Part shown: positions 8,062 to 16,410 of the stretch, one piece after another
Layout: every line of letters begins with the position of its first letter
Numbering within the stretch: position 1 is the stretch's first letter
Source of the DNA: Actinomadura sp. K4S16
GTDB lineage: Bacteria; Actinomycetota; Actinomycetes; Streptosporangiales; Streptosporangiaceae
DNA length: 64,000 nt
Reading direction: 5' to 3'
NCBI RefSeq assembly: GCF_008327685.1
Contig: NZ_BDDE01000011.1
Location: 62,001 to 126,000, forward strand
Made by a program: the position numbers and the translations under genes
Notes under the pieces: model-generated
Database searches by the model: none
Seen by the model: the letters and a program-made list of their open reading frames with translations, nothing else
Told to the model about the DNA's origin: nothing

Positions 8062-9504
8062 ATGAGCTCCTCCCCGGGCCGGGCGCCCCTGGCCTCCGGC
8101 TTCGCCAATGGCGGCGTCTCCTACTGGTACCGGGCGGCCGGGCGCCCCGCCCCCGGTCCCCGCCTGCCCGGCCCGCGCACCGCCGACGTGTGCGTCGTCG
8201 GCGCCGGCTACACCGGGCTCTGGACGGCCTACTACCTCAAGCGCGCCCGCCCCGACCTGCGCGTCGTCGTGCTGGAGCGCGAGTTCGCGGGGTTCGGCGC
8301 GTCCGGCCGCAACGGCGGCTGGGTGCTGGGGGAGATCGCGGGGTCCCGGGAGCGCTACGCCGCCCGGCACGGGCGCCCCGCCGCGATCGCGCTGCAGCAG
8401 GCCATGTTCCAGGCGGTGGACGAGGTCGTCCGCGTCGCCGGAGCCGAGGAGATCGACGCCGGGCTGGTCAAGGGAGGCGTCCTGCACGTGGCCCGCAACG
8501 CCGCCCAGCGCGCCCGCCTCGCCGCCCTGGTCGGCGAGGCCCGCGAGTGGGGCTGGAGCGACGACGACCTCGTCCCGCTGCCCGCCGCCGAACGCGACGA
8601 CCGGCTGCGCGTCGATGGCGCGACCGGCGCTGCGTGGAGCCCGCACGCCGCGCGGGCGCAGCCCGCCGCGCTCGTCCGGGGCCTCGCCGCGGCGGTCCGG
8701 CGGCTCGGCGTGGAGGTCTACGAGGGGACGCCCGTCGTCCGGATCGACCCGCGCCGGGGCGCCGCCCCGGCCCGCGCCGTCACCCCGTTCGGGACCGTCA
8801 CCGCCGAGTTCGTCCTGCGGGGCACCGAGGGCTTCACCGCCGCGCTGCCCGGCCACCGGCGCGACTGGCTCCCGATGAACAGCTCCATGATCGTCACGAC
8901 GCCGCTGCCCGCCCGCGCCTGGAAGGCGATCGGGTGGGAGCGCCGCGAACTGCTCGGCGACATGGCGCACTACTACATGTACGCGCAGCGCACCGCCGAC
9001 GACCGCATCGCCTTCGGCGGCCGGGGCCGCCCCTACCGGTACGGGTCGCGCATCGACGACGGCGGCCGGACCGAGCCGTCCACCGTGGACGCGCTCTGGA
9101 CGATGCTCACACGGATGTTCCCCGCCGTCGCCGACGAAGGGGAGGTGGAAGTGGAGCACGCCTGGTCGGGCGTCCTCGGCGTCCCCCGCGACTGGTGCGC
9201 GACCGTGGTCCTCGACCACGCGACCGGGCTCGGCCACGCCGGCGGCTACACCGGCCACGGCGTCGCCACCGCGAACCTCGCCGGGCGCACCCTCCGCGAC
9301 CTGGTCCTGCGCCGCGACACCGAGCTGACCGCGCTGCCGTGGGTGGACCGGCGCGTCCGGCGCTGGGAGCCCGAACCCCTGCGGTGGCTCGGCGTCCACG
9401 CGATGTACGCCCTCTACCGCGCCGCCGACGCCCGCGAGGCGTCCGCGCCCTCCGCGGCCACCTCGGGCCTGGCCCGCCTCGCCGACCGGATCACCGGCCA
9501 CTGA
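8062..9504 (+). CDS. FAD-dependent oxidoreductase (DAO family)
   Basis: A 480-residue flavoprotein of the glycine/D-amino acid oxidase (DAO) fold. The dinucleotide-binding motif is V-C-V-V-G-A-G-Y-T-G-L-W-T at about residues 40-52, and G-A-S-G-R-N-G-G-W-V follows at about 78-87. That second block is characteristic of gamma-glutamylputrescine oxidase-like and related amine oxidases. It probably oxidises an amine or amino acid; the substrate is not known. I start it at ATG 8062; ATG 8044 is also in frame and would add six residues. The 3' end converges on and overlaps the PEP-mutase-like gene by 14 nt. Confidence 0.85.
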   Translation: MSSSPGRAPLASGFANGGVSYWYRAAGRPAPGPRLPGPRTADVCVVGAGYTGLWTAYYLKRARPDLRVVVLEREFAGFGASGRNGGWVLGEIAGSRERYAARHGRPAAIALQQAMFQAVDEVVRVAGAEEIDAGLVKGGVLHVARNAAQRARLAALVGEAREWGWSDDDLVPLPAAERDDRLRVDGATGAAWSPHAARAQPAALVRGLAAAVRRLGVEVYEGTPVVRIDPRRGAAPARAVTPFGTVTAEFVLRGTEGFTAALPGHRRDWLPMNSSMIVTTPLPARAWKAIGWERRELLGDMAHYYMYAQRTADDRIAFGGRGRPYRYGSRIDDGGRTEPSTVDALWTMLTRMFPAVADEGEVEVEHAWSGVLGVPRDWCATVVLDHATGLGHAGGYTGHGVATANLAGRTLRDLVLRRDTELTALPWVDRRVRRWEPEPLRWLGVHAMYALYRAADAREASAPSAATSGLARLADRITGH

Positions 9505-10285
9505 CGAGCCGCTGGACCTCGCCGTACGACGGCACGGCAGGGGCCTCGCCCGCCCCGGTCACCTCGAGCGCCGCGGCGACCGCCGCCCGCAGCGCCGTGC
9601 GGAAGAGCAGCGACCCGGTGCTCACCCGGTGCACGCCGAGCCGCGCGAGGCGCCGGTAGTCGGTCCTGCCCGGGAGGTGCAGCACGTTCAGCGGCAGGTC
9701 CGTGGCGTCCAGCACGGCCCGGATGCCGGCGTCGTCCGCGATCCCCGGGACGAAGATCCCGTCCGCCCCGGCCGCGGCGAACGCCCGCGCCCGCCGGAGC
9801 GTCTCGTCCAGGTCGGGGGAACCCAGCCAGAACGTGTCGGTGCGGGCGTTCACGAACAGCCCCGGCGCGGCCTCCTTGACGGCGGCGATGACGGCCGCCT
9901 GGTGACCGGCGGGAGCGAGGGTCCCGTCGGGACGCCCGTCCTCCAGGTTGATCCCGGCGATCCCGGAGGAGGCGAGTTCGGCGGCCAGCGCGGCCACCTC
10001 GCCGGGGCGGGCGGAGAACCCGCCCTCGACGTCTACGGTCACCGGCACGGGCAGCCGCGCCAGCGTCCGGGCCAGCGCGAGGGTCTCGGCGCGCGTGCCG
10101 CCGTCCGCGTCGGCCTTCCCGGCCGCCGCGGCGACGCCGAGGCTCGTCGTCCCGATCGCCGGGAACCCGGCCTCGGCCAGCGCCGCGCCGCTCGCGAAGT
10201 CCCACGCGTTCGGCAGTACCAGCGGACGGTCGCCGTGGTGCAGCCGCCTGAACCGGTCCGCCTTCTCCGCGCCTCCGAAGTCCAT
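9491..10285 (-). CDS. isocitrate lyase/PEP mutase superfamily protein
   Basis: A 264-residue TIM-barrel protein of the ICL/PEP mutase superfamily. L-P-N-A-W-D-F-A-S-G, T-T-S-L-G, V-T-V-D-V-E-G-G-F and G-I-N-L-E-D-G match the oxaloacetate decarboxylase/methylisocitrate lyase-like subgroup; the Asp-Glu metal and substrate ligands of strands 3 and 4 are present (D-V-E and L-E-D). The catalytic cysteine loop of true isocitrate lyase (K-K-C-G-H) is not seen, so a small C-C lyase or decarboxylase activity is more likely. The product cannot be named. It stands alone between a convergent oxidoreductase and the metallophosphoesterase, which lies 71 nt upstream on the same strand. Confidence 0.82.
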   Translation of the reverse strand: MDFGGAEKADRFRRLHHGDRPLVLPNAWDFASGAALAEAGFPAIGTTSLGVAAAAGKADADGGTRAETLALARTLARLPVPVTVDVEGGFSARPGEVAALAAELASSGIAGINLEDGRPDGTLAPAGHQAAVIAAVKEAAPGLFVNARTDTFWLGSPDLDETLRRARAFAAAGADGIFVPGIADDAGIRAVLDATDLPLNVLHLPGRTDYRRLARLGVHRVSTGSLLFRTALRAAVAAALEVTGAGEAPAVPSYGEVQRLVSGR

Positions 10286-10356
10286 GCCTTGAACCTACGG
10301 GCGGGTCGTTTCGGCGCACGTCGAAGCGTTCGCCGCGCCGGCACCCGGGCGCGCCC

Positions 10357-11085
10357 CTAGAAGGTGCGGTAGTGCGTGCTTAGGCGGCCCTCGTCGTCCA
10401 GGACGTGGAACGCGACGCCCGGGGGAGCGTCCATGTCGGCGATGTCGCCTTCCTGCCACGGCAGCCGGAGGGTGGACACGACGCCGGGCGCGACGAGCAG
10501 GGGCCGTCCCGCGAAGGTCGTGGCCGCTGCCGTGTGGGCGTGGCCGCACAGCAGCGCCACCACCTGCGGATGGCGCCGGACCACCTCGGCGAGTCGCTGC
10601 TCGCCGAACTGCCGGATCCCGTCGACGTAGGGGATCTGGAGATCCACCGGCGGGTGGTGGAAGCAGACGAACGCCGGCGCGTCCGGGGCCGCGGCGAGCC
10701 GCCGGTCGAGCCATCCGATCGTCTCGTCGTCGAGGTGCCCGTGGTCCTCGCCGGGGACGGTCGAGTCGCACATCAGGAACGTGGCCCCGCCGATTTCATG
10801 GGCGCGGTCGACCGGGCCGCCGCCCGGCGGCTCGTCCAGCAGGACCTCCCGGTAGGGGCCGCGCACGTCGTGGTTGCCGGGGCAGGTGAGCACCGGATGC
10901 GGCGACGCCAGCACCTTGCGGGCCTGCTCGTACTCGGCGGGCTCGCCGTGGTCGGCGACGTCCCCCGTGACGAGGACGGCGTCGAGCGGCACGCCGTTCA
11001 GGTGGTCCATGACGCGGGCCGCGCGTTCGGCGCGGTGGCCGCCGCCGTCCAGATGGGTGTCGCTGAGCTGCGCGAAAACAATCAT
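10357..11085 (-). CDS. calcineurin-type metallophosphoesterase
   Basis: A 242-residue cytosolic phosphoesterase of the CpdA/3',5'-cAMP phosphodiesterase-like group. The dimetal signature is complete: L-S-D-T-H-L (residues 7-12), T-G-D-V-A-D-H-G (about 40-47), P-G-N-H-D-V-R (about 70-76), F-H-H-P-P and G-H-A-H. The natural substrate could be a cyclic nucleotide or another phosphodiester. TAGGTT ends 6 nt before ATG, which suggests a leaderless message, and the gene is transcribed away from the MocR regulator across a 46-nt gap. Confidence 0.88.
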   Translation of the reverse strand: MIVFAQLSDTHLDGGGHRAERAARVMDHLNGVPLDAVLVTGDVADHGEPAEYEQARKVLASPHPVLTCPGNHDVRGPYREVLLDEPPGGGPVDRAHEIGGATFLMCDSTVPGEDHGHLDDETIGWLDRRLAAAPDAPAFVCFHHPPVDLQIPYVDGIRQFGEQRLAEVVRRHPQVVALLCGHAHTAAATTFAGRPLLVAPGVVSTLRLPWQEGDIADMDAPPGVAFHVLDDEGRLSTHYRTF

Positions 11086-11131
11086 GCCGTGAACCTAGAG
11101 GTCGACCGGACCAGGATTAAGATCCAGTTCC
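11086..11131. promoter_or_regulatory. short divergent promoter region, metallophosphoesterase / MocR
   Basis: The 46-nt gap holds two face-to-face -10-like elements: TAGGTT on the minus strand (11097-11092), 6 nt before the phosphoesterase ATG, and TAAGAT on the plus strand (11118-11123), 8 nt before the regulator ATG. GGAT-TAAG-ATCC (11114-11125) forms a small palindrome over the second -10. Both messages would be leaderless or nearly so, and one bound regulator could control both genes. Confidence 0.5.
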
Positions 11132-12532
11132 ATGCGCGAAGACTGGACCGGTTCGGTCGATCTGCATCTGGACGTCGACTCCTCCGGGGGCCGCCGGGCG
11201 GGCCTCGAACGCGCCCTCCGCGAGGCCATCAGGTCCCGGCGGCTGGCTCCCGGCGACGTCGTCCCGTCGACCCGCGCGCTGGCCGCGGAGCTGGGCGTGG
11301 CGCGCGGGACGGTCACCGCCGCCTACGACCAGCTCACGGCCGAGGGCTACCTCACGGCCGTCCCCGGCTCGCGCACGCGGGTCGCGGTGGGTCCCGCGGC
11401 CGGGCCCGCCGGATCCGGACCGGCGCCCGCGGAACCGGCGCCCGCCAGGACACCGGTACATGACCTGCTGCCCGGACGGCCCGACCTGAGCACGTTCCCG
11501 TCCGCCGCGTGGCTGCGCTCGACGCGCCGCGTGCTGGCGTCCGCCCCGCCTGGCGCGCACGCGCTCGGCGACCCGCGCGGACGACCCGAACTGCGCGAGG
11601 CGCTGGCCGGATACCTCGGCCGGGCCCGGGGGGTGCACGCCGACCCGGCCCGGATCGTGGTCACGTCCGGCTACGCCCAGTCCCTCGGCCTCCTGGCCGC
11701 CGTCCTGCGGGACCTCGGGACGGCGGCGGTCGCGATGGAGGAGCCGGGGCACTTCTTCCACCGCGAGATCGTCCGGCGCGCCGGGCTCGGCGTCGTCCCC
11801 CTGCCGGTGGACGACCGGGGCGCGCGCCCGGACTCGCTCGACCGGGCGGGCGCGGCCGTGCTCACCCCCGCCCACCAGTACCCGACCGGGGCGACCCTCC
11901 GCCCGGACCGCCGCCGGGCCTTCGCCGCCTGGGCCCGCGACACGGGCGGGACCGTCGTCGAGGACGACTACGACGGCGAGTTCCGCTACGACCGCCAGCC
12001 GGTCGGGGCGTTGCAGGGGACGGCGCCCGACCACGTCGTCTACGGCGGAACCGCGTCCAAGACCCTCGCCCCGGCGCTGCGCCTGGCCTGGCTGGTCCTG
12101 CCCGAGCGCCTGGTCGAGCCCTTCGCCGAGGCCAAACGCCTCGCCGACGCTCACACCCAGTCGCTCGCCCAGCTCACTCTGGCCGACCTCATCGACACCC
12201 ACGCCTACGACCGGCACGTCCGCGCCGCCCGCCTGCGCTACCGGCGCCGCCGCGACCTGCTGGTCGCCGCGCTCCGCGAACGCGTCCCGCACGTCCGGGT
12301 CCAGGGGATCGCCGCCGGGCTGCACGCCCTCGTCCTGCTCCCGGACGGGCGGGGTGAGGGCGAGGCCGTGCGCCGCGCCGCGTTCCACGACCTCGCCCTC
12401 ATGCCTCTCCGCGACCACTGGCAGGAGCCGGACGGCCGCCCGCAGGGCCTCGTCGTCGGCTACAGCACCCCGGTCGGCGCCGCCTACCCCGCCGCCCTGG
12501 ACGCCCTCTGCGCCGTTCTCGCCGAGACGTGA
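11132..12532 (+). CDS. MocR/PdxR-type GntR-aminotransferase regulator
   Basis: A 466-residue regulator fusing an N-terminal GntR winged helix (about residues 20-85, with P-S-T-R-A-L-A-A-E-L-G-V-A-R-G-T-V) through an Ala/Pro-rich linker (about 88-108) to a fold-type I aminotransferase domain (about 110-460). The PLP lysine is Lys310 in G-T-A-S-K-T-L-A-P, and V-E-D-D-Y-D-G-E-F-R-Y carries the conserved PLP-pyridine aspartate region. MocR proteins bind DNA and sense PLP or amino acid derivatives. The close divergent metallophosphoesterase is a possible target; PdxR-type control of vitamin B6 genes cannot be shown since no pdx gene is in the window. Confidence 0.93.
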   Translation: MREDWTGSVDLHLDVDSSGGRRAGLERALREAIRSRRLAPGDVVPSTRALAAELGVARGTVTAAYDQLTAEGYLTAVPGSRTRVAVGPAAGPAGSGPAPAEPAPARTPVHDLLPGRPDLSTFPSAAWLRSTRRVLASAPPGAHALGDPRGRPELREALAGYLGRARGVHADPARIVVTSGYAQSLGLLAAVLRDLGTAAVAMEEPGHFFHREIVRRAGLGVVPLPVDDRGARPDSLDRAGAAVLTPAHQYPTGATLRPDRRRAFAAWARDTGGTVVEDDYDGEFRYDRQPVGALQGTAPDHVVYGGTASKTLAPALRLAWLVLPERLVEPFAEAKRLADAHTQSLAQLTLADLIDTHAYDRHVRAARLRYRRRRDLLVAALRERVPHVRVQGIAAGLHALVLLPDGRGEGEAVRRAAFHDLALMPLRDHWQEPDGRPQGLVVGYSTPVGAAYPAALDALCAVLAET

Positions 12533-12855
12533 CCCGCTCGGTCACGCGACCCTCTCCGTCGATGCTCCCGGGCGGAAGGGTGAAGGCTTCACGAGCCCCC
12601 ATTCCCGAACGAGACGGCCTGGCCACTCACCGCGAAGCGGCGACGCCCTTGCGTCACCGCGGCCCACTTCTGGCCATGGGCGTCACCCTCCGTCACCCCC
12701 GCGCGGCCACGGCGTCCCAGCGGCCCGGCTCTAGGGCGGGCCTTCGGGAGCCGGGCCGGTCGGGTCCGGCGAATCCGCTCGACGGCCCGCGCGAGCGTCT
12801 GGCACCGTGGCGGACGGATATCCGATCTTCGTTCGACGTGATGGGGGGGCCGACC
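12533..12855. other. 323-nt intergenic region without a gene
   Basis: Between the MocR and VOC genes I see no coding frame with family resemblance. CCGGCTC at 12725-12731 pairs with GAGCCGG at 12749-12755, a possible weak terminator hairpin. A run of seven G at 12843-12849 is the likely ribosome site of the VOC gene. Confidence 0.5.
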
Positions 12856-13227
12856 GTGGCATGCCGGATCACCGAGCTGGTGCTCGACTGCCGCGACCCG
12901 GAGAGGCTCGCGGAGTTCTGGTGCGAGGTGCTCGGGTACGCGGTGCTGGGCAAGGAGGGCGACGACGTCGAGATCGGCCCGCCGGAGGGGTTCGGCGGCC
13001 TCCGGCCGACGCTGGTCCTCAGCCGCAGCGACGATCCGCGGAACGGCAAGCTGCCGCTGCACTTCGACGTGAACGCGACCGACCGCGACCAGGACGCGGA
13101 GCTGGAGCGGCTCCTGGCCGCGGGGGCGCGGCACGCCGACGTCGGGCAGACGGGCCAGGAGAGCTGGGTCGTCCTGGCCGATCCGGAGGGCAACGAGTTC
13201 TGCCTGCTCCGGTCCCGCGTGACCTGA
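12856..13227 (+). CDS. VOC (glyoxalase/bleomycin resistance) family protein
   Basis: A 123-residue single VOC-fold protein. It opens A-C-R-I-T-E-L-V-L-D-C-R-D-P-E-R-L-A and contains F-W-C-E-V-L-G-Y and ends with D-P-E-G-N-E-F-C-L-L, the standard signature of the actinobacterial glyoxalase-like group. GTG 12856 is preferred because seven G end 6 nt upstream; ATG 12841 or GTG 12838 would add five or six residues. No catalytic assignment is possible: members include metal-dependent lyases, dioxygenases and drug-binding proteins. Confidence 0.8.
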   Translation: MACRITELVLDCRDPERLAEFWCEVLGYAVLGKEGDDVEIGPPEGFGGLRPTLVLSRSDDPRNGKLPLHFDVNATDRDQDAELERLLAAGARHADVGQTGQESWVVLADPEGNEFCLLRSRVT

Positions 13228-13301
13228 CCGCACGTCCGTTCGGTGCCGAGGTCCGAGGGCCGGCACCGCCCCGCGCGTCGCCGGGCGGTGCCGGAGGGGC
13301 C

Positions 13302-15425
13302 TCAGGCGGTGGGCCGCTCCAGTGCCACCCTCGGGAGGCGCTTCGCGAGGGGCGCGGGGAGCCACCAGGCGTGCCTGCCGAGGAGCTGCATGACCGCCGG
13401 GACGATCAGGCAGCGGATGACCAGCGCGTCCAGGAGGACCGCCACCGCCAGGCCGAGGCCGAACTGCTGGAGCATCCGGTCCGGGCTCAGGATGAACGCG
13501 GCGAACACCACGATCATGATGGCGGCCGCCGCCGTGATGACCTTGCCGGTGGCGGCCAGGCCCTCGCGGACGGCGCGGGACGGGTCCCGGGTGCGCTCCC
13601 ACTCCTCGTGGATGCGCGCGACCAGGAACACCTCGTAGTCCATGGAGAGGCCGAACACGATCGCGAAGATCATCACGGGGATGAACGCCTCGATGGGGCC
13701 GCTGTGCGCGCCGAACCGGCCGTCCTGGAAGACCAGGACGATCGCGCCGAGCGCCGCGGCGATGGACAGCAGGTTGAGCAGCGCGGCCTTGACCGGGATC
13801 AGGACCGATCGGAACACCACCATCAGCAGCAGGGCCGACAGTCCCACCACGACCGCGACGAACAGCGGCATCCGCGCCGACACCGAGTCCGCGAAGTCCT
13901 GGGTGGCGGCCGTCGTCCCGCCCACCAGGTATTCCACGCCGGTGCGGTCGGACAGGGCCGGGAGCACGTCGCCGCGCAGCTCGTGCACGAGGTCCGTGGT
14001 CCTCGCGTCCTGCGGCGCGGTCGTCGGGTAGGCGACGACGGCGGACACCTCGCCGTCCTTGGACGGGAACGGCGGGGTCGCGGCGGCGATGCCCTCCGTC
14101 CGCGCGAGGGCCTCGCGGAGCGGCCCCGCGTCGCCCTTGGCCACCACGATCAGCGGGCCGTTGAAGCCGGGGCCGAACCCCTTCGCCAGCAGGTCGTAGG
14201 CCTGCCGGCTGGTCGAGGCCGGGGCGTCGTTGCCGGAGTCGGCGAAACCGAGCCGCATGTCCAGCGCCGGCGCCGAGAGGGCGAGCAGCGCGGCGACCGC
14301 GGCGAGCAGCGCCGGAACGGGGCGGCGCTGGACGGCCGCGGCCAGCCGGCGCCAGCCGTCCTCGCGCGGCCGGGACTTCGCGGCCCGCTTGCGGACCTGC
14401 CGCTGGATGCGGCCGCCGAAGACGCCGAGCAGCGCGGGCAGCAGGGTCAGCGAGGCGGCCATCGTGACCAGCACGGTCAGCGCGACGGCGAGCGCCACCC
14501 CCTGGAGGGAGCCGAGCCCGAGGGCGATCAGGCCCAGCAGCGCGATGATGACGGTGCAGCCGGCGAAGAAGACGGTGCGCCCGGCGGCGTCCAGCGCCAT
14601 GCGGGTCGCGGCCGGGGAGTCGGCCCCGTTCCGCAGCTCGTGCCGGTAGCGGTAGAAGATCAGCAGGGCGTAGTCCACGCCGACGCCCAGCCCGATCAGC
14701 ATCATGATCGGCGGGGTGAAGTCGGCGACCGTGAACGCGTGCGAGGCGAGCGCGATCAGCCCGACCGCGCCGCCCACCGCGAACACGGCGGTGACCAGGG
14801 GCAGCGCCGCCGCCACGAGGGAGCCGAACAGGAACACGAGGATGACCAGGGCGGCCAGCATCCCGGCGCCCTCGGCGCCGCCGCCCCCGCCCTCCTCGGC
14901 GCCGCGGACGGCGTCGCCGCCGAGTTCGACGCGCAGCCCGTCCCCGGAGGCCGCCTGCGCGGTTTCGATGATCTTGGTGATCCGCTCCTTCGGCACGTCC
15001 TCCGCCGCGCCGTCGAGCGTCACGGTCGAGTAGCCGACGGTGCCGGATCCGGAGACCGACAGGTCGCCGACGTCGGCGACCGCGGGCAGCCGGCGCACCT
15101 CGTCGAGCATCCGCCCGACTTCCTGCCGCTCGCCCCGCAGGCCAGCCGGGGCCTCGGCGACGATCTGGACCGTGGCGCCTGCCTGGCGGGAGCCGTGCTC
15201 CTCCATCAGGTCGGCGGCGGCCTGCGACTCGGTTCCGGGCAGCGAGAAGTCGTTGTGGTAGGCGGCGCCGGCGGCCTGCGAGCCGACCGTGATCGCCGCG
15301 ACCACCAGCACCCACAGGGCGAGGGCGGCCCAGCGGCGGCGCTGCGACCAGGCGGCCAGGCGCCCGAACCGGCCCGCGGGGGGAGTGGGGCCCGCGTGTG
15401 CGGGCGCCGTGTTTGGAATGGACAT
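13302..15425 (-). CDS. MMPL family RND transporter
   Basis: A 707-residue inner-membrane transporter with the MMPL layout: one N-terminal helix (about residues 33-52), an external loop (about 55-170), five helices to about residue 330, a seventh helix (about 370-390), a second external loop, and a final helix set to about 690. It resembles lipid and small-molecule exporters such as actinobacterial YdfJ-type proteins. The gene follows a 70-residue membrane protein by 7 nt and lies downstream of a two-component pair on the same strand, so it is a likely output of that system. Confidence 0.9.
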   Translation of the reverse strand: MSIPNTAPAHAGPTPPAGRFGRLAAWSQRRRWAALALWVLVVAAITVGSQAAGAAYHNDFSLPGTESQAAADLMEEHGSRQAGATVQIVAEAPAGLRGERQEVGRMLDEVRRLPAVADVGDLSVSGSGTVGYSTVTLDGAAEDVPKERITKIIETAQAASGDGLRVELGGDAVRGAEEGGGGGAEGAGMLAALVILVFLFGSLVAAALPLVTAVFAVGGAVGLIALASHAFTVADFTPPIMMLIGLGVGVDYALLIFYRYRHELRNGADSPAATRMALDAAGRTVFFAGCTVIIALLGLIALGLGSLQGVALAVALTVLVTMAASLTLLPALLGVFGGRIQRQVRKRAAKSRPREDGWRRLAAAVQRRPVPALLAAVAALLALSAPALDMRLGFADSGNDAPASTSRQAYDLLAKGFGPGFNGPLIVVAKGDAGPLREALARTEGIAAATPPFPSKDGEVSAVVAYPTTAPQDARTTDLVHELRGDVLPALSDRTGVEYLVGGTTAATQDFADSVSARMPLFVAVVVGLSALLLMVVFRSVLIPVKAALLNLLSIAAALGAIVLVFQDGRFGAHSGPIEAFIPVMIFAIVFGLSMDYEVFLVARIHEEWERTRDPSRAVREGLAATGKVITAAAAIMIVVFAAFILSPDRMLQQFGLGLAVAVLLDALVIRCLIVPAVMQLLGRHAWWLPAPLAKRLPRVALERPTA

Positions 15426-15432
15426 GCAGACG

Positions 15433-15645
15433 TCAACCTCGGGTCTTGAAGCGGGTGCCGACGAACGCGCCTGCGACGGCGCACAGGATCGGCACGGAGA
15501 TGAAGGCGGCGAGCAGGGCGGGCGTCCCGCCCACGTCGAGCGTCCGGTCGAGGACGAAATGGAAGAACACGCCGACGGCCTCGGTCAGCATGAAGCCCGC
15601 GGCCCCTCCGACCAGGAACCCGAGCACGGCACCCGTGAGATTCAT
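15433..15645 (-). CDS. small two-helix membrane protein
   Basis: A 70-residue protein of unknown function. It has one hydrophobic segment at about residues 3-26 (G-A-V-L-G-F-L-V-G-G-A-A-G-F) and another at about 40-63, joined by a short polar loop. I choose ATG 15645 because the first helix starts there; an upstream in-frame ATG at 15681 adds only polar residues. It precedes the MMPL gene by 7 nt and is likely co-expressed with it, perhaps as an accessory subunit. I do not recognise a family. Confidence 0.7.
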   Translation of the reverse strand: MNLTGAVLGFLVGGAAGFMLTEAVGVFFHFVLDRTLDVGGTPALLAAFISVPILCAVAGAFVGTRFKTRG

Positions 15646-15735
15646 GGCGCCAGCATCGGGACGCGGTACGCCGCGCGGCATCGGCCCCCGGTGTGCACCC
15701 GGGGCACCCCACCGGTTGCGGGTGCGGGGGGCGGG

Positions 15736-16410
15736 TTACCGCTCCGGTCGCATCCAGGCGGGGTTGACCATCCCGGACTCGTAGGCCAGGACGACGAGCT
15801 GCGAGCGGTCCCGCGCGTCGAGCTTGGTCATGATGCGGCTGACGTGCGACTTGACGGTGGCGGGGCTGAGCACCAGCCTGCCGGCGATCTCGTTGTTGCT
15901 CAGCCCGCCCGCGACGAGGACCATGACCTCGCGCTCGCGGTCGGTGAGGGCCCGCAGCCGGGCGCCGGGCCTCGGCGCCTCGACGCGCCCGGCGAACTCG
16001 CCGATCAGCCTGCGGGTGACGGACGGCGTGATCAGCGCGTCGCCGCGCGCCGCGACGCGCACGGCGTGGATCATCTCCGCCGGCTCGGTGTCCTTGAGCA
16101 GGAAGCCGGTGGCGCCGGCGCGCAGCGCGCCGTAGACGTACTCGTCGAGGTCGAAGGTGGTCAGGATGACGACCCTGACCGCGTCCAGCCGGGCGTCGGA
16201 GGTGATCCGGCGGGCGGCCTCCAGGCCGTCCATCCGGGGCATCCGCACGTCCAGCAGCGCCACGTCCGGGCGCAGTTCGCGGCAGGCCGCCACCGCCTGC
16301 TCGCCGTCGGCGGCCTCGCCGACCACCGTGATGTCGTCCTCGTCGTCGAGGATGGACCGGAACCCGGCCCGGACGAGCCCCTGGTCGTCGGCGAGCAGAA
16401 CCTTGATCAT
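15736..16410 (-). CDS. NarL/LuxR-type response regulator
   Basis: A 224-residue response regulator. The receiver domain (residues 1-120) has A-D-D near the N terminus, the phosphoacceptor Asp54 in L-L-D-V-R-M-P, Thr in I-L-T-T-F-D and Lys in L-L-K-D-T. A LuxR helix-turn-helix spans about 155-215 (L-T-D-R-E-R-E-V through V-K-S-H-V-S-R-I). The start ATG shares one base with the stop of the kinase gene (TGATG), so the two are translationally coupled. A 90-nt gap separates it from the small protein/MMPL pair, which it may control. Confidence 0.95.
   Translation of the reverse strand: MIKVLLADDQGLVRAGFRSILDDEDDITVVGEAADGEQAVAACRELRPDVALLDVRMPRMDGLEAARRITSDARLDAVRVVILTTFDLDEYVYGALRAGATGFLLKDTEPAEMIHAVRVAARGDALITPSVTRRLIGEFAGRVEAPRPGARLRALTDREREVMVLVAGGLSNNEIAGRLVLSPATVKSHVSRIMTKLDARDRSQLVVLAYESGMVNPAWMRPER

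Noticed and set aside
12589-15315. Long open frame (908 codons) on the minus strand covering the VOC and MMPL genes
   Set aside because: It is a GC-driven shadow of the MMPL reading frame; the translation is Arg/Gly/Pro-rich with no family match, whereas the alternative frame gives a clear MMPL protein.
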